64,000 bases of DNA, taken from positions 62,001 to 126,000 of the forward strand of contig JAFEBH010000021.1 in the NCBI GenBank assembly GCA_018242765.1, in the 5' to 3' direction. The position numbers were made by a program, and so were the translations under genes. Numbering within the stretch: position 1 is the first letter of the stretch; each line of letters starts with the position of its first letter. The DNA comes from Nitrospira sp. (lineage in GTDB: Bacteria; Nitrospirota; Nitrospiria; Nitrospirales; Nitrospiraceae). The notes under the pieces are model-generated. The model ran no database searches. It was not told where the DNA came from and worked only from the letters and a program-made list of their open reading frames with translations. Below are positions 1 to 8,023 of this stretch, in pieces.

Positions 1-330
1 CACTTCGACAAAGCCTATCGCGAAGCCACGATTCGGGTGACGCCCATGCGCACCGAAGAGGGGTTGACCAAGGATGTGCGAAAGGCGCTGATCGACGTGC
101 TCGGACGATACCTGCAACAGCGAGAAGATAGTGCGGCGTGGCAGGGCTTCTTCCGCGAAGAAGTGAGTGATGAAGTCTTGGTGAACACCCTATCAACCTA
201 TTTGGACTGTACCCCGTTGGAAAAACAATTCCTGCTGGAAGCCGAGGGGCTCCACCAGCGCGCTCGTCGCTTGAACGATCTCGTTCAATTCATGTTGCAC
301 GAGCATCAAGGCCTAACGGGTTGGGACTGA
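1..330 (+). CDS. LON-type substrate-binding domain protein (5' partial)
   Basis: The reading frame is open from the first base of the window and ends at the TGA at 328-330, so this is the C-terminal 109 residues of a gene starting outside. The helical, Leu/Arg-rich tail fits the C-terminal helical half of the LON substrate-binding domain (the N-terminal domain of Lon protease, also found as a stand-alone protein). Stand-alone LON-domain proteins are thought to bind unfolded substrates; their exact role is unknown. The last ~120 bp are repeated immediately downstream (see the 196-556 repeat), and an ABC exporter follows. The family call is from pattern recognition of a partial protein, so it is moderate. 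Confidence 0.6.
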   Translation, partial: HFDKAYREATIRVTPMRTEEGLTKDVRKALIDVLGRYLQQREDSAAWQGFFREEVSDEVLVNTLSTYLDCTPLEKQFLLEAEGLHQRARRLNDLVQFMLHEHQGLTGWD

Positions 331-556
331 TTGGATCGCACGATGACTCTCAACGTCAACCGTCTCTGTAAAACTTATTTAACCTCCACCCCGTTGGAAA
401 AACAATTTCTACTGGAAGCCGAGGAGCTCCATCAGCGCGCTCGTCGCTTGAACGATCTCGTTCAATTTATGTTGCACGAGCATCATGGCATAAAAGGCTG
501 GGACTAATGGATCGTACGATCGCTATCGACGTGAACCGTCTCTGTAAAACCTATGA
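196..556 (+). repeat. Tandem duplication across the LON-tail / ABC-start junction (unit ~177 bp)
   Basis: Two diverged copies lie head to tail: unit 1 about 196-374 and unit 2 about 373-556. Each holds the last ~40 codons of the LON-domain gene followed by the first ~16 codons of the ABC ATPase gene. The offset is 177 bp before the stop codon and 176 bp after it. The likely breakpoint is a 7-bp microhomology, AACCTAT, present in both the LON tail (195-201) and the ATPase start (548-554). The copies differ at many third positions, so the event is not recent. Confidence 0.85.
331..507 (+). CDS. Chimeric 58-aa ORF made by tandem duplication (ATPase start + LON tail)
   Basis: A frame opens at TTG 331 (ATG at 343) directly after the LON-gene stop and ends with TAA at 505-507, overlapping the ATG of the next gene. 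It encodes ~16 residues like the start of the ABC ATPase (LDRTMTLNVNRLCKTY) fused in frame to ~39 residues like the LON tail. The LON part differs from its parent at only about five residues despite many silent changes, which hints at protein-level constraint. It may be a translated bridge coupling the two genes, or a neutral relic. Expression cannot be judged from sequence. Confidence 0.45.
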   Translation: MDRTMTLNVNRLCKTYLTSTPLEKQFLLEAEELHQRARRLNDLVQFMLHEHHGIKGWD

Positions 557-1481
557 CAGCCATAAGGCTGTCGATGACCTCTCGTTCCAGATCTACGCTG
601 GAGAAATTTTCGGCTTGCTGGGACCGAACGGCGCGGGCAAGAGCACGACTCTGCGCACCCTGATCACGTTGCTGCACCCCACATCGGGGACAGCTACCAT
701 TATGGGGCACGACACCGTGCGTGATGCCGACAAGGTCCGGACGCTTATCGGTTACGTGCCGCAAGAACGGGCGATCGACCGGTTCCTCACCGGCCGCGAG
801 CACCTTCAGTTGCTCGGGGCCCTGTACCATTTGACCAAGGACGAAGCGACGAAGCGCATCGGTGAGCTGCTCAAGTTAGTCGAATTGGAAACCCATGCGG
901 ACCGGCCGGCGAAGACCTATTCCGGTGGGATGAAGCGCAAACTCGACATTGCCTGCGGCTTATTACCGGATCCCAAAATTCTCTTCCTTGATGAGCCGAC
1001 CTTGGGCCTTGACGTCCAGAGCCGTCTCCGCATCTGGGACTATGTCCGGATGCTCAAAGCCCGTGGCATGACGGTCGTCATGACGACGAACTATTTAGAC
1101 GAGGCCGATCAACTGTGCGATCGACTCGCGATTATCGACGGGGGCAAGATCAAGACCCTGGGGGCTCCGGCTGAGCTGAAGATCGCGCTTGGCGGCGACA
1201 TCGTCTCCTTGACTCTCAAAGAACTGGATCGGATCCCATCGCTTGAAACCGAGTTGAAGGACCGTCCAGCGATCAAGTCCGTCCGGACGACGGCCAAGGG
1301 TCTGGACATCCGGGTGGAGTCGCCGGAGAAGGCGCTGCCCGCGATTCTCGAAACGGCCAATCGATTGGGCTGCAGCATCGAATTCATTCAATACAACAGA
1401 CCTCGCTTGGACGATGTGTTTATCGCTCATACTGGTCGAGCCATCACCGAATCAATCCCCGAAACCGAGTCGGCGTCATAG
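507..1481 (+). CDS. ABC-2 exporter ATP-binding protein (DrrA-like)
   Basis: This 324-residue protein is the ATPase of a two-component ABC-2 exporter, hydrolysing ATP at the inner face of the cytoplasmic membrane to drive export of an unknown substrate. The Walker A motif GPNGAGKS is near residue 39, the signature YSGGMKRK near 138, and Walker B with the D-loop (ILFLDEPTLGLD) near 157. The C-terminal ~90 residues match the extra domain of DrrA-type drug or lipid exporters. The ATG overlaps the preceding stop (TAATG). The cognate permease begins 213 bp downstream, past a palindromic repeat. The substrate cannot be predicted. Confidence 0.9.
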   Translation: MDRTIAIDVNRLCKTYDSHKAVDDLSFQIYAGEIFGLLGPNGAGKSTTLRTLITLLHPTSGTATIMGHDTVRDADKVRTLIGYVPQERAIDRFLTGREHLQLLGALYHLTKDEATKRIGELLKLVELETHADRPAKTYSGGMKRKLDIACGLLPDPKILFLDEPTLGLDVQSRLRIWDYVRMLKARGMTVVMTTNYLDEADQLCDRLAIIDGGKIKTLGAPAELKIALGGDIVSLTLKELDRIPSLETELKDRPAIKSVRTTAKGLDIRVESPEKALPAILETANRLGCSIEFIQYNRPRLDDVFIAHTGRAITESIPETESAS

Positions 1482-1558
1482 CAGGTTGCAGAAAGACTTG
1501 GTTGATGCCAAGAAGATGGCTGAAATGTTCAATACGGTGCAAATACCAACATAACGCC

Positions 1559-1678
1559 AGGATGCTCAAAAAGGCTGTCCGGCAAGGCCGCAGCGAGCGA
1601 AGGGGCGAGGCGTACGCTTCGGTACGTTGAGTCTCTGAGCGATGCGAGAACGCCGCTGGCGGCCTTTTTCAGCATCCT
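1559..1678. repeat. Palindromic dispersed-type element between exporter genes
   Basis: The ends form an inverted repeat: AGGATGCT plus CAAAAAGGC at the left edge is matched by GGCCTTTTTCAGCATCCT at the right. The ~85-bp interior is GC-rich and itself partly dyadic (GCGTACGCTTCGGTACGTTG). It interrupts an otherwise compact gene pair and contains no ORF. Its form fits a non-autonomous REP- or MITE-like unit. I believe similar elements recur in Nitrospira genomes, but no second copy is seen in this window. Confidence 0.6.
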
Positions 1679-1694
1679 GCTAGCAAGGAGTCAC

Positions 1695-2474
1695 GTGGAG
1701 CACTACTGGCAAGAAATCAGCGCATTGACCATGCGATGGGTCCGTCGGCTCAGTCGAGAAAAGTTCAGTATGCTGTTCACCCTGGTGCAGCCGATGCTGT
1801 TTTGGCTTATCTTCTTCGGGAACCTCTTTCAGCGGGCCGCAGACACCCAGGTCATGCAGGCGCCCAACTACATCAGCTTCCTCGCCGCCGGTGTCGTCAT
1901 CATGACGGTCCTAAACAATGGTCTAGCGGGCGGGGTCGATCTGTTATTCGACAAGGAAAACGGATTCCTTGAACGGTTGATGTCCACGCCGATCCATCGC
2001 ACCTCCGTCATTCTGAGCCGCTTCATCTTCGTCATGGCGATTACGTCGATGCAAGTCCTCGTCATTCTCGGCGTGTCGTATCTCTTCGGCGTCCATCCGG
2101 CCACCGGAATCCTGGGCGTAGCGACCATTCTGTTGATCGGCATGATGTTCGGCGTCGGCTTGACCGCCATTTCCATGGCCATGGCTTTCTCCGTCAAGAG
2201 CCACGGGGATTTCTTTTCCGTTCTGGGATTTCTGTCGCTGCCGATGATTTTCCTCAGCTCTGCGCTCGTGCCGCTCAACGCCATGCCGGGGTGGATGAGC
2301 TTTTTGGCACAATTCAACCCGATGACTTGGGCGATCGATGCCGTACGTCCGTTGATCTTGTCGGGCTGGACCGAAGCCTTACCGCACGTCGGCATGGTGA
2401 TCCTGGTCATGCTCGTGTTCGATGCCCTCTGCCTGTATGGCGGAGCCAAGGCGTTCCGGCGCGCCATGGGATAA
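1695..2474 (+). CDS. ABC-2 type exporter permease (DrrB-like)
   Basis: A 259-residue integral membrane protein with about six hydrophobic helices, starting near residues 22, 57, 105, 140, 170 and 230. This is the standard layout of ABC-2 permeases that pair with DrrA-like ATPases. It starts with GTG at 1695, preceded by AAGGAG at 1685-1690. With the ATPase upstream it should form a homodimeric exporter for drugs, lipids or polysaccharide precursors. The gap between the two genes carries the palindromic element at 1559-1678, which could alter their relative expression. Confidence 0.88.
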   Translation: MEHYWQEISALTMRWVRRLSREKFSMLFTLVQPMLFWLIFFGNLFQRAADTQVMQAPNYISFLAAGVVIMTVLNNGLAGGVDLLFDKENGFLERLMSTPIHRTSVILSRFIFVMAITSMQVLVILGVSYLFGVHPATGILGVATILLIGMMFGVGLTAISMAMAFSVKSHGDFFSVLGFLSLPMIFLSSALVPLNAMPGWMSFLAQFNPMTWAIDAVRPLILSGWTEALPHVGMVILVMLVFDALCLYGGAKAFRRAMG

Positions 2475-2578
2475 TCCCCCTGCCAAGCCATGATCCCTTG
2501 ACTGACACCCAATTCCGTTGGATGATGACGATAGTGGTATCACCTGTCAGGCCTGTAACCGACCACGAGTATGAAGTG

Positions 2579-3436
2579 ATGATTCCTGAAAGTCAGATAC
2601 GTGCCCTGATCCGCCTCCTCTCCGATGAAGACGATCGCATCGTCCGCACCATCAGCGGAAGACTGATCGATATCGGCCCGTCAGCCGTCCCCCTTCTCCA
2701 AGAAGCGGAAATAGAACAGCCTGAAATGGCTGACCGCCTTGCGTCCGTCCTCGAAGAAATCCGAGGCGGCAAGCTGGAAGAAGAACTGACGGAGTTGGCC
2801 TCTCTGCCTGATGAAACCATCAGCCTTGAAACCGGTGCGTTCTTGATCGCGCGCTACGCCTATCCGGCCTTGGACGTGGCTCGCTATCGTGACCAATTGG
2901 ACACCATGGCTACGGAGGTTCGAGCGCGTATCGGCCATCGAGCCTCGGGAGAAGAAGCCGTCAACGCTCTCAACCGCTACCTGTTCACCGAGCAAGGGTT
3001 TAAAGGCAACACGAAGAATTATTACGAGATTGAAAACAGCTATCTCAACTGCGTCATGGATCGACGAGTCGGGATCCCGATCAGTCTGTCGGCGGTGTAT
3101 CTCCTCATCGGACAGCGGCTTGCCTTTCCGCTCTTCGGCATCGGTATGCCGGGACATTTTTTGGTGAAGTACGAGTCCGACCGGTACAAGATCTTCATCG
3201 ACTGCTTCAACGGAGGCGCCCTACTGACCGAAAAAAACTGTGCCCGGTTTTTGACCGAAGCCGGCTATGGGTTTGACGAGAAATACCTTGAAAAAAGTCA
3301 GGTTCGTGCGATCCTATCCCGCATGGTCAAAAACCTTTTGGCGATCTACTCCAAGACCGGTGATTCCGTCAAGGAGACCCGCTTGACCAAGTTCATTGAA
3401 ATTCTTGGCGGGGCACCCCGTGAAGAAGGGCTGTAA
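2579..3436 (+). CDS. SirB1-family transglutaminase-like protein
   Basis: About 285 residues from ATG 2579; in-frame starts at 2522, 2525 and GTG 2576 are possible, and the frame stays open to 2291 inside the permease gene. The N-terminal ~90 residues look like a HEAT-type helical region (LLSDEDDRIVRTISGRL). The rest matches the SirB1/transglutaminase-like domain, with NALNRYLF, NSYLNCVMDRRVGIPISLS, the GMPGHFLVKY block and IDCFNGG. In SirB1 proteins the catalytic Cys is often degenerate, and the molecular role is unknown. It ends 130 bp before a convergent gene. Confidence 0.8.
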   Translation: MIPESQIRALIRLLSDEDDRIVRTISGRLIDIGPSAVPLLQEAEIEQPEMADRLASVLEEIRGGKLEEELTELASLPDETISLETGAFLIARYAYPALDVARYRDQLDTMATEVRARIGHRASGEEAVNALNRYLFTEQGFKGNTKNYYEIENSYLNCVMDRRVGIPISLSAVYLLIGQRLAFPLFGIGMPGHFLVKYESDRYKIFIDCFNGGALLTEKNCARFLTEAGYGFDEKYLEKSQVRAILSRMVKNLLAIYSKTGDSVKETRLTKFIEILGGAPREEGL

Positions 3437-3470
3437 CAGTGCTGGACCTCGAAAGTTCTTATCAGAATCC

Positions 3471-3546
3471 GTTCACCCTGAGCCTGTCGAAGGGCGTGTG
3501 ACTTCCAGTAGTTGCGTTCGATGGTTCGACAAGCTCACCACGAACG
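3471..3546. repeat. Inverted repeat between convergent genes
   Basis: The left arm GTTCACCCTGAGCCTGTCGA (3471-3490) and the right arm, read on the minus strand as GTTCGTGGTGAGCTTGTCGA, are near-complementary around a ~30-bp centre. This motif type (GAGCCTGTCGAAGGG / GGTTCGACAAGCTCACC) occurs as a dispersed intergenic repeat in many bacterial genomes. It sits between the ends of the SirB1-like and RNase Z-like genes and may act as a two-way transcription stop. Confidence 0.6.
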
Positions 3547-3565
3547 TAATTTCTGAGTCCCAACT

Positions 3566-4321
3566 TTAAATCCGAATCGTGAGCAAATCTTTTCCCTTCC
3601 AAATCTTGCCCTGGTACTCCTCACCGGCCTGAGCTTTGACATCATAGCGATCCGCAATCGGGTAAAAATGTGAGAGCACGAGCTGGCCCACGCCGGCCTC
3701 CTTCGCGATCTGCCCACATTGTCCAGCATGCAGATGGGCCGGACCTGGACGGTTGGCAGGAAACGAACAATCGAGCACGGCCGCATCGGCATCCCGACAC
3801 AAGGAGACGATCGCATCGCAATACAGGGTATCGCCCGAATACACGACCGCTTTACCTTTATACTCGATCCGGTAGCCGACGCTTGAAAGATCCGGAACAT
3901 GAACCATGGGTTTGGGAACAACACGGGCGTCACCAATGTTGAACGGCTTACTGGAGACCTCCTTGAACACCACCTTGAACGGAGCGGGAGAAAAGCTGGG
4001 GAAGCTCTTCATGATTGATTGTAACAGTCGAATCGTGCCCTTCGGACCAATTAAGGTCATCCCTGGACGATGGCCTCCCCCATACTTGGCATAGATCACC
4101 GCGTCGAAAAAGAAGGTGATGAAGTCTGAAAAATGATCCGCATGGAAATGAGAGAACAACACGTGCGTGATCTTGTGCCTGTTCACCCCGGTTTTGATCA
4201 AGTTCATCAGGGTACGAGGGCCGAAATCGAGCAGGATATATTGATCCGTGCGCACCAGATAACCGGCCGCGGCACGCGTGGGATGCACGTTGGTTCCAGA
4301 ACCGAGGATGGTTAGGCGCAT
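3566..4321 (-). CDS. Metallo-beta-lactamase-fold hydrolase, RNase Z-like
   Basis: This 251-residue protein has the di-metal motif HFHADH near residue 58, a downstream His in MVHVP, the GDTLYCD block carrying the bridging Asp, and a late His in LVLSHFYP. This is the layout of the RNase Z/ElaC and related phosphodiesterase branch of the metallo-beta-lactamase superfamily. At 251 residues it is shorter than canonical RNase Z (~305), so it may be a phosphodiesterase of another substrate. It starts only 9 bp after the stop of the large cyclase-domain gene and is probably co-transcribed with it. Confidence 0.8.
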   Translation of the reverse strand: MRLTILGSGTNVHPTRAAAGYLVRTDQYILLDFGPRTLMNLIKTGVNRHKITHVLFSHFHADHFSDFITFFFDAVIYAKYGGGHRPGMTLIGPKGTIRLLQSIMKSFPSFSPAPFKVVFKEVSSKPFNIGDARVVPKPMVHVPDLSSVGYRIEYKGKAVVYSGDTLYCDAIVSLCRDADAAVLDCSFPANRPGPAHLHAGQCGQIAKEAGVGQLVLSHFYPIADRYDVKAQAGEEYQGKIWKGKDLLTIRI

Positions 4322-4330
4322 GAGTCAGAG

Positions 4331-7300
4331 CTATTTGTTTGCAAGGTCTTCAGCAAGCTGGTCAAGGACGGCTTGCGCTTCAATCATGTCAGGGTTGGCA
4401 CTGTGGCCACCAAGCTTGGCACGCGCAGCACTCAATGTGCGTTTAGCAATATCCGGTTTGTTCAGTTTTCTCAAGAGCCTCGCCATGCTCGTTGCGACTC
4501 GAAGTTCAAACATAATTGCGTGCTGAGCTTGAGCGATCGCCAGAGCATCGGCATAACACTGTTCTGCCAGAAAGGTTGACTGATCGGATTGCGCCAGCAA
4601 GAGCTCGCCTTTCAGACGAAGTAGTTCAGCCTGCCAGCACGCCTCTCCCTGAGTAGCAGCCAGTTCCTGTGCTTGCTGGATAACAAACAAGCCGTCGACA
4701 ATATGGTGATTTCGTAAATGGATCTCAGCAAGCAACGCCAAGGCGCAGGTGTGGTTGAGGCTCGCTGTGGCCCTCTTCGCAGCAGAGAGTCCTTCCACGA
4801 GTCGTTCGATTCCTCCCTCCTTTCCCTGTTCGGCCAGAGCCCAGCCTTGAAAGGACATCGCCCATGCCAACGGCACCTCAAATGAATATTTCGTGGATAA
4901 CTCAATGGCTTCTTCGGTGAGTCGGAGTATTCGATGGGTGTCACGGAGCATCGAATACACCCATGAAGCAGTCGCTAACGTAAAGGCCATTGTGAATGGA
5001 TGTTCTAACTCTCTGGCCATAGCGATGGCCTCCGTCAGCAGGGTTTCAACCTGATCAAGCTCTCCTAAAATCCATAAAACTCTCGCCAACATGATTCGTG
5101 CAGTAATGCCGGGATCTTGTGCATAGGGGAAAACTTGAGATCCATATCTGTGTGGATCATAGAGCGACTTTGCCTCCTGCAAGTGCGCCCTGGCTTCGTC
5201 AAATCGACCAAGAAAGGAATAGGTCGATCCCACACTCTCATACGCTCGAATCAACAGATCCGGATTCTGTCGGTGAGTTGCCCAGGATAAGAGATCTTCG
5301 GCCAACACTCTCGCTTTCGCGAGAGGCCCCCTGACCAGATGGAAGACCCACAAACCCCACATGGAGAGGAAATACTGCTCGGAGTCTGAACTCGCCTGCG
5401 AGAGGCTTTTTGCTCTGAGATAATTATGTTCGATGTCATCGGAGGCATAGCCTTTGACCAGTAATAAGGACGCTCCACGTGCGATAAGAAGGTCCAATTC
5501 CAACTGATCACGTTCCGAGCCTTCCGGCAGGTCGTTGAGCACATGGATGGCACGATTGAAATGACCAAGCCCTTCGATATTTGCCGATCGTGCGGCATCT
5601 CGTTGTGCGGCAAGTCGCCAATAATGAACAGCAGGCCCTACCAATCCCGCCTGTTCATAGTGATACCCCAGTAACTCGGGTTCCATTTTGACGCGTTCTG
5701 CGAACCGACTCTCCAGTGTTTTCGCGATACGCGTATGGAGCACCAGCCGTGATTTTTTCGGCAATGTGCTATAGGCAGCCTCTTGAATGAGGGCATGTTT
5801 GAACGTGAATGTAGCAGCCGGGATCTCACCCTCCTGAAATATGAGCCCTGATGCATCGAGTGAGTGAAGCATATTTTTCAACTCACCATCAGTAATATCT
5901 ACGATCTCTCGCAGCAGTTCATAACTAAACTCCCGTCCGATTGCAGACCCAAGTTGGATGATCTCTTTGGCTGCTCCCAATCGGTCGATCCTCTCCATGA
6001 GCAAAGCCTGCAAGCTATCCGGAATAGACAACTCCGTCAACGGTTCCTTCAGGCTGAAGGTACTGTTCCCCTCCGTCAACACGCCGGATTCCAGAAGATT
6101 TTCTGTCAGCTCCTCAAGATAAAGGGGCACCCCATCGGTTTTCGCGAGGATCGCCTGCTGGACCTCCGGTGGAAGCGCTCTTCCGCCGGTCATCGATGCA
6201 AGAAGCTCGGCGCTTTGCCGGCGTGGAAGCCTATTTAGAGTCAGGCAGGTGACATGGTCGTACTCGATCCATACCGACTTGAAGTCGGGTCGAAATGTGA
6301 TCAACAACAACACCCGCATCCGCTGAATGTGGTCAATGATTCGTGTCAGAAGGTCCATCGTGGTGGGATCCAGCCAATGCGCATCTTCCACAATAAAGAG
6401 TACCGGACGATGATCGGCCAACCTCTGGAGTTGCCTCACGAGTGCTTCAAGGGTCATGTTCTTTCGTTTGTCCGACGACATCGTGAGGAGTGCATGCTGA
6501 GCATCCCCAGGAATCGAAAGGAGCTCCGCCAGCAAGGACACCGTGGTTTGGTCCCCGATGTCCGCGCTACCGGCAAAGGCATTGAGTTTCTTTCGTTGTG
6601 TAAGAGGATCGTCCGCGCTCGCCAGCGCCGCTGCCTGCCGGAGGCAATTGATCACGGGATATAATGCGGTATTCGTATGATACGGTGAACATTGCAATTC
6701 AATCTTCTGGTGAGGCTCATCCACAAGCTGGTCGCACACACTGCGGCACAGTCGAGACTTGCCGATACCGGCCTCTCCACACAAAAGCACGACCTGCCCC
6801 TCCCCGTCGACTGCTTCGCGCCAGCGCCCCACGAGCAGCGCCGATTCGTGTTCCCTGCCGATAAAATTAGCCACTCGTCCGGATCGGTAGGATTCGAATC
6901 GACTGGTCGATATCTTCGTACCAAGAACCCGCCAGACCTGGATCGGCGCGTCGAACCCCTTGAGGGACACGCTTCCATGGTCCACGAACTGGAACTCATT
7001 GCCGACAAGCCGCTTCGTCGCTGAATCCACAACCAACTGATTGGGTGCGGCGACCCCTTGAAGACGCGAGGCCAGATTCGGAGTTTCACCGAACACAGAC
7101 CGTTCTTTGGCCGTTTCTTCTCCGATAATTTCTCCAACGATAACTTTCCCGGTTGCTATTCCAATTCGTACTGCTATTTCAGATTCTTGAGACGACAGCT
7201 CCTCTCGGGAAGGAGTCATCACCAAATCTAATATGGCGAGACCAGCATGGACTGCTCGTTCCGCATCGTGCTCGTGCGCATGCGGATAGCCGAAATACAC

Positions 7301-7741
7301 CAACAGTCCGTCACCCATATATTTTGCGACATACCCGTTGAACCGCCCCACCGCTCGGCTACAGGCTTCCAAGAACCGCCGGATAATCTCTTGAACATCT
7401 TCGGGGTCTAACCGGCGAGCCAGCCTGGTCGATCCGACAAGATCACAAAACATGACGGTCAACTGCCGTCGCTCTGCTTGATCTCGACCGAAGGCGGGTG
7501 GGGTTAGTACCGTAGACGCGGGAATGGTCGCGGGATTCGCTCGATCAGGCCCACTGCTTTGCGACAACTGCGCAATGGCGCGCAGGAGCTTTTTCCGATG
7601 ACCCAGTAAGACGCCCAACGATATCAAGTCGGCATCATTCAGTTCAGGCAGAACATCCCACGTAATGGCATTCTGCTCAAACACCTCTCGGTAACGTTCA
7701 AGCCCAAGGTTTTCAAGCCATGCCGATACTGAATCATTCAT
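4331..7741 (-). CDS. SAM domain - class III cyclase - AAA ATPase - TPR signalling protein
   Basis: About 1136 residues from ATG 7741, chosen because the SAM domain begins there; the frame runs on to 7831. Order: SAM-like domain (VSAWLENLGLERYREVF, residues 4-65); class III nucleotidyl cyclase domain (~100-280) with metal motif MFCDLVGSTRLARRL and KYMGDGLLVYFGYPHAHEHD; AAA/STAND ATPase with Walker A CGEAGIGKS and Walker B LFIVEDAHWLDPT; then a long TPR-like helical tail to ~1130. Proteins of this layout are presumed to make cAMP or cGMP, or act as STAND-type signal integrators. No HTH is visible, unlike LuxR-family MalT-type regulators. Input and output are unknown. Confidence 0.85.
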   Translation of the reverse strand: MNDSVSAWLENLGLERYREVFEQNAITWDVLPELNDADLISLGVLLGHRKKLLRAIAQLSQSSGPDRANPATIPASTVLTPPAFGRDQAERRQLTVMFCDLVGSTRLARRLDPEDVQEIIRRFLEACSRAVGRFNGYVAKYMGDGLLVYFGYPHAHEHDAERAVHAGLAILDLVMTPSREELSSQESEIAVRIGIATGKVIVGEIIGEETAKERSVFGETPNLASRLQGVAAPNQLVVDSATKRLVGNEFQFVDHGSVSLKGFDAPIQVWRVLGTKISTSRFESYRSGRVANFIGREHESALLVGRWREAVDGEGQVVLLCGEAGIGKSRLCRSVCDQLVDEPHQKIELQCSPYHTNTALYPVINCLRQAAALASADDPLTQRKKLNAFAGSADIGDQTTVSLLAELLSIPGDAQHALLTMSSDKRKNMTLEALVRQLQRLADHRPVLFIVEDAHWLDPTTMDLLTRIIDHIQRMRVLLLITFRPDFKSVWIEYDHVTCLTLNRLPRRQSAELLASMTGGRALPPEVQQAILAKTDGVPLYLEELTENLLESGVLTEGNSTFSLKEPLTELSIPDSLQALLMERIDRLGAAKEIIQLGSAIGREFSYELLREIVDITDGELKNMLHSLDASGLIFQEGEIPAATFTFKHALIQEAAYSTLPKKSRLVLHTRIAKTLESRFAERVKMEPELLGYHYEQAGLVGPAVHYWRLAAQRDAARSANIEGLGHFNRAIHVLNDLPEGSERDQLELDLLIARGASLLLVKGYASDDIEHNYLRAKSLSQASSDSEQYFLSMWGLWVFHLVRGPLAKARVLAEDLLSWATHRQNPDLLIRAYESVGSTYSFLGRFDEARAHLQEAKSLYDPHRYGSQVFPYAQDPGITARIMLARVLWILGELDQVETLLTEAIAMARELEHPFTMAFTLATASWVYSMLRDTHRILRLTEEAIELSTKYSFEVPLAWAMSFQGWALAEQGKEGGIERLVEGLSAAKRATASLNHTCALALLAEIHLRNHHIVDGLFVIQQAQELAATQGEACWQAELLRLKGELLLAQSDQSTFLAEQCYADALAIAQAQHAIMFELRVATSMARLLRKLNKPDIAKRTLSAARAKLGGHSANPDMIEAQAVLDQLAEDLANK

Positions 7742-7892
7742 GGTCAACTCGGTCTGCATCAGAGTGTATGCGCGGATCGGTGAGTCGCATGGTAGGAACG
7801 ACATCCCTATTGCAGACAGCGATGCTCTCATTGATAATGCCCATGTGACAAACGATCATGCCAAACCCCGTCATCAATCTTTTACTCGACAA

Positions 7893-7991
7893 ATGGAGTA
7901 TTGGTTCCTCTCCTTAGGAATGTCGATCATCGCCTATATGCTGGAGAAAGTGATCCTGCGTTCGCTCAAGAACAGCAGAGTGAAACCTTGA
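7893..7991 (+). CDS. Possible 32-aa single-span membrane peptide
   Basis: A short frame from ATG 7893 to TGA 7989-7991 encodes one hydrophobic stretch (WFLSLGMSIIAYMLEKVIL) followed by a basic tail (RSLKNSRVKP). That is the positive-inside pattern of small membrane proteins. It lies in the only gap between two minus-strand genes. No clear ribosome-binding site precedes it, so it remains a candidate. Confidence 0.25.
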   Translation: MEYWFLSLGMSIIAYMLEKVILRSLKNSRVKP

Positions 7992-8023
7992 TTCGCACAA
8001 ACAGCTTGGCGAACGACTCGAGT

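Noticed and set aside
1868..2512. 214-codon minus-strand frame over the exporter permease
   Set aside because: It is the antisense of a clear ABC-2 permease and shows no domain-like sequence.
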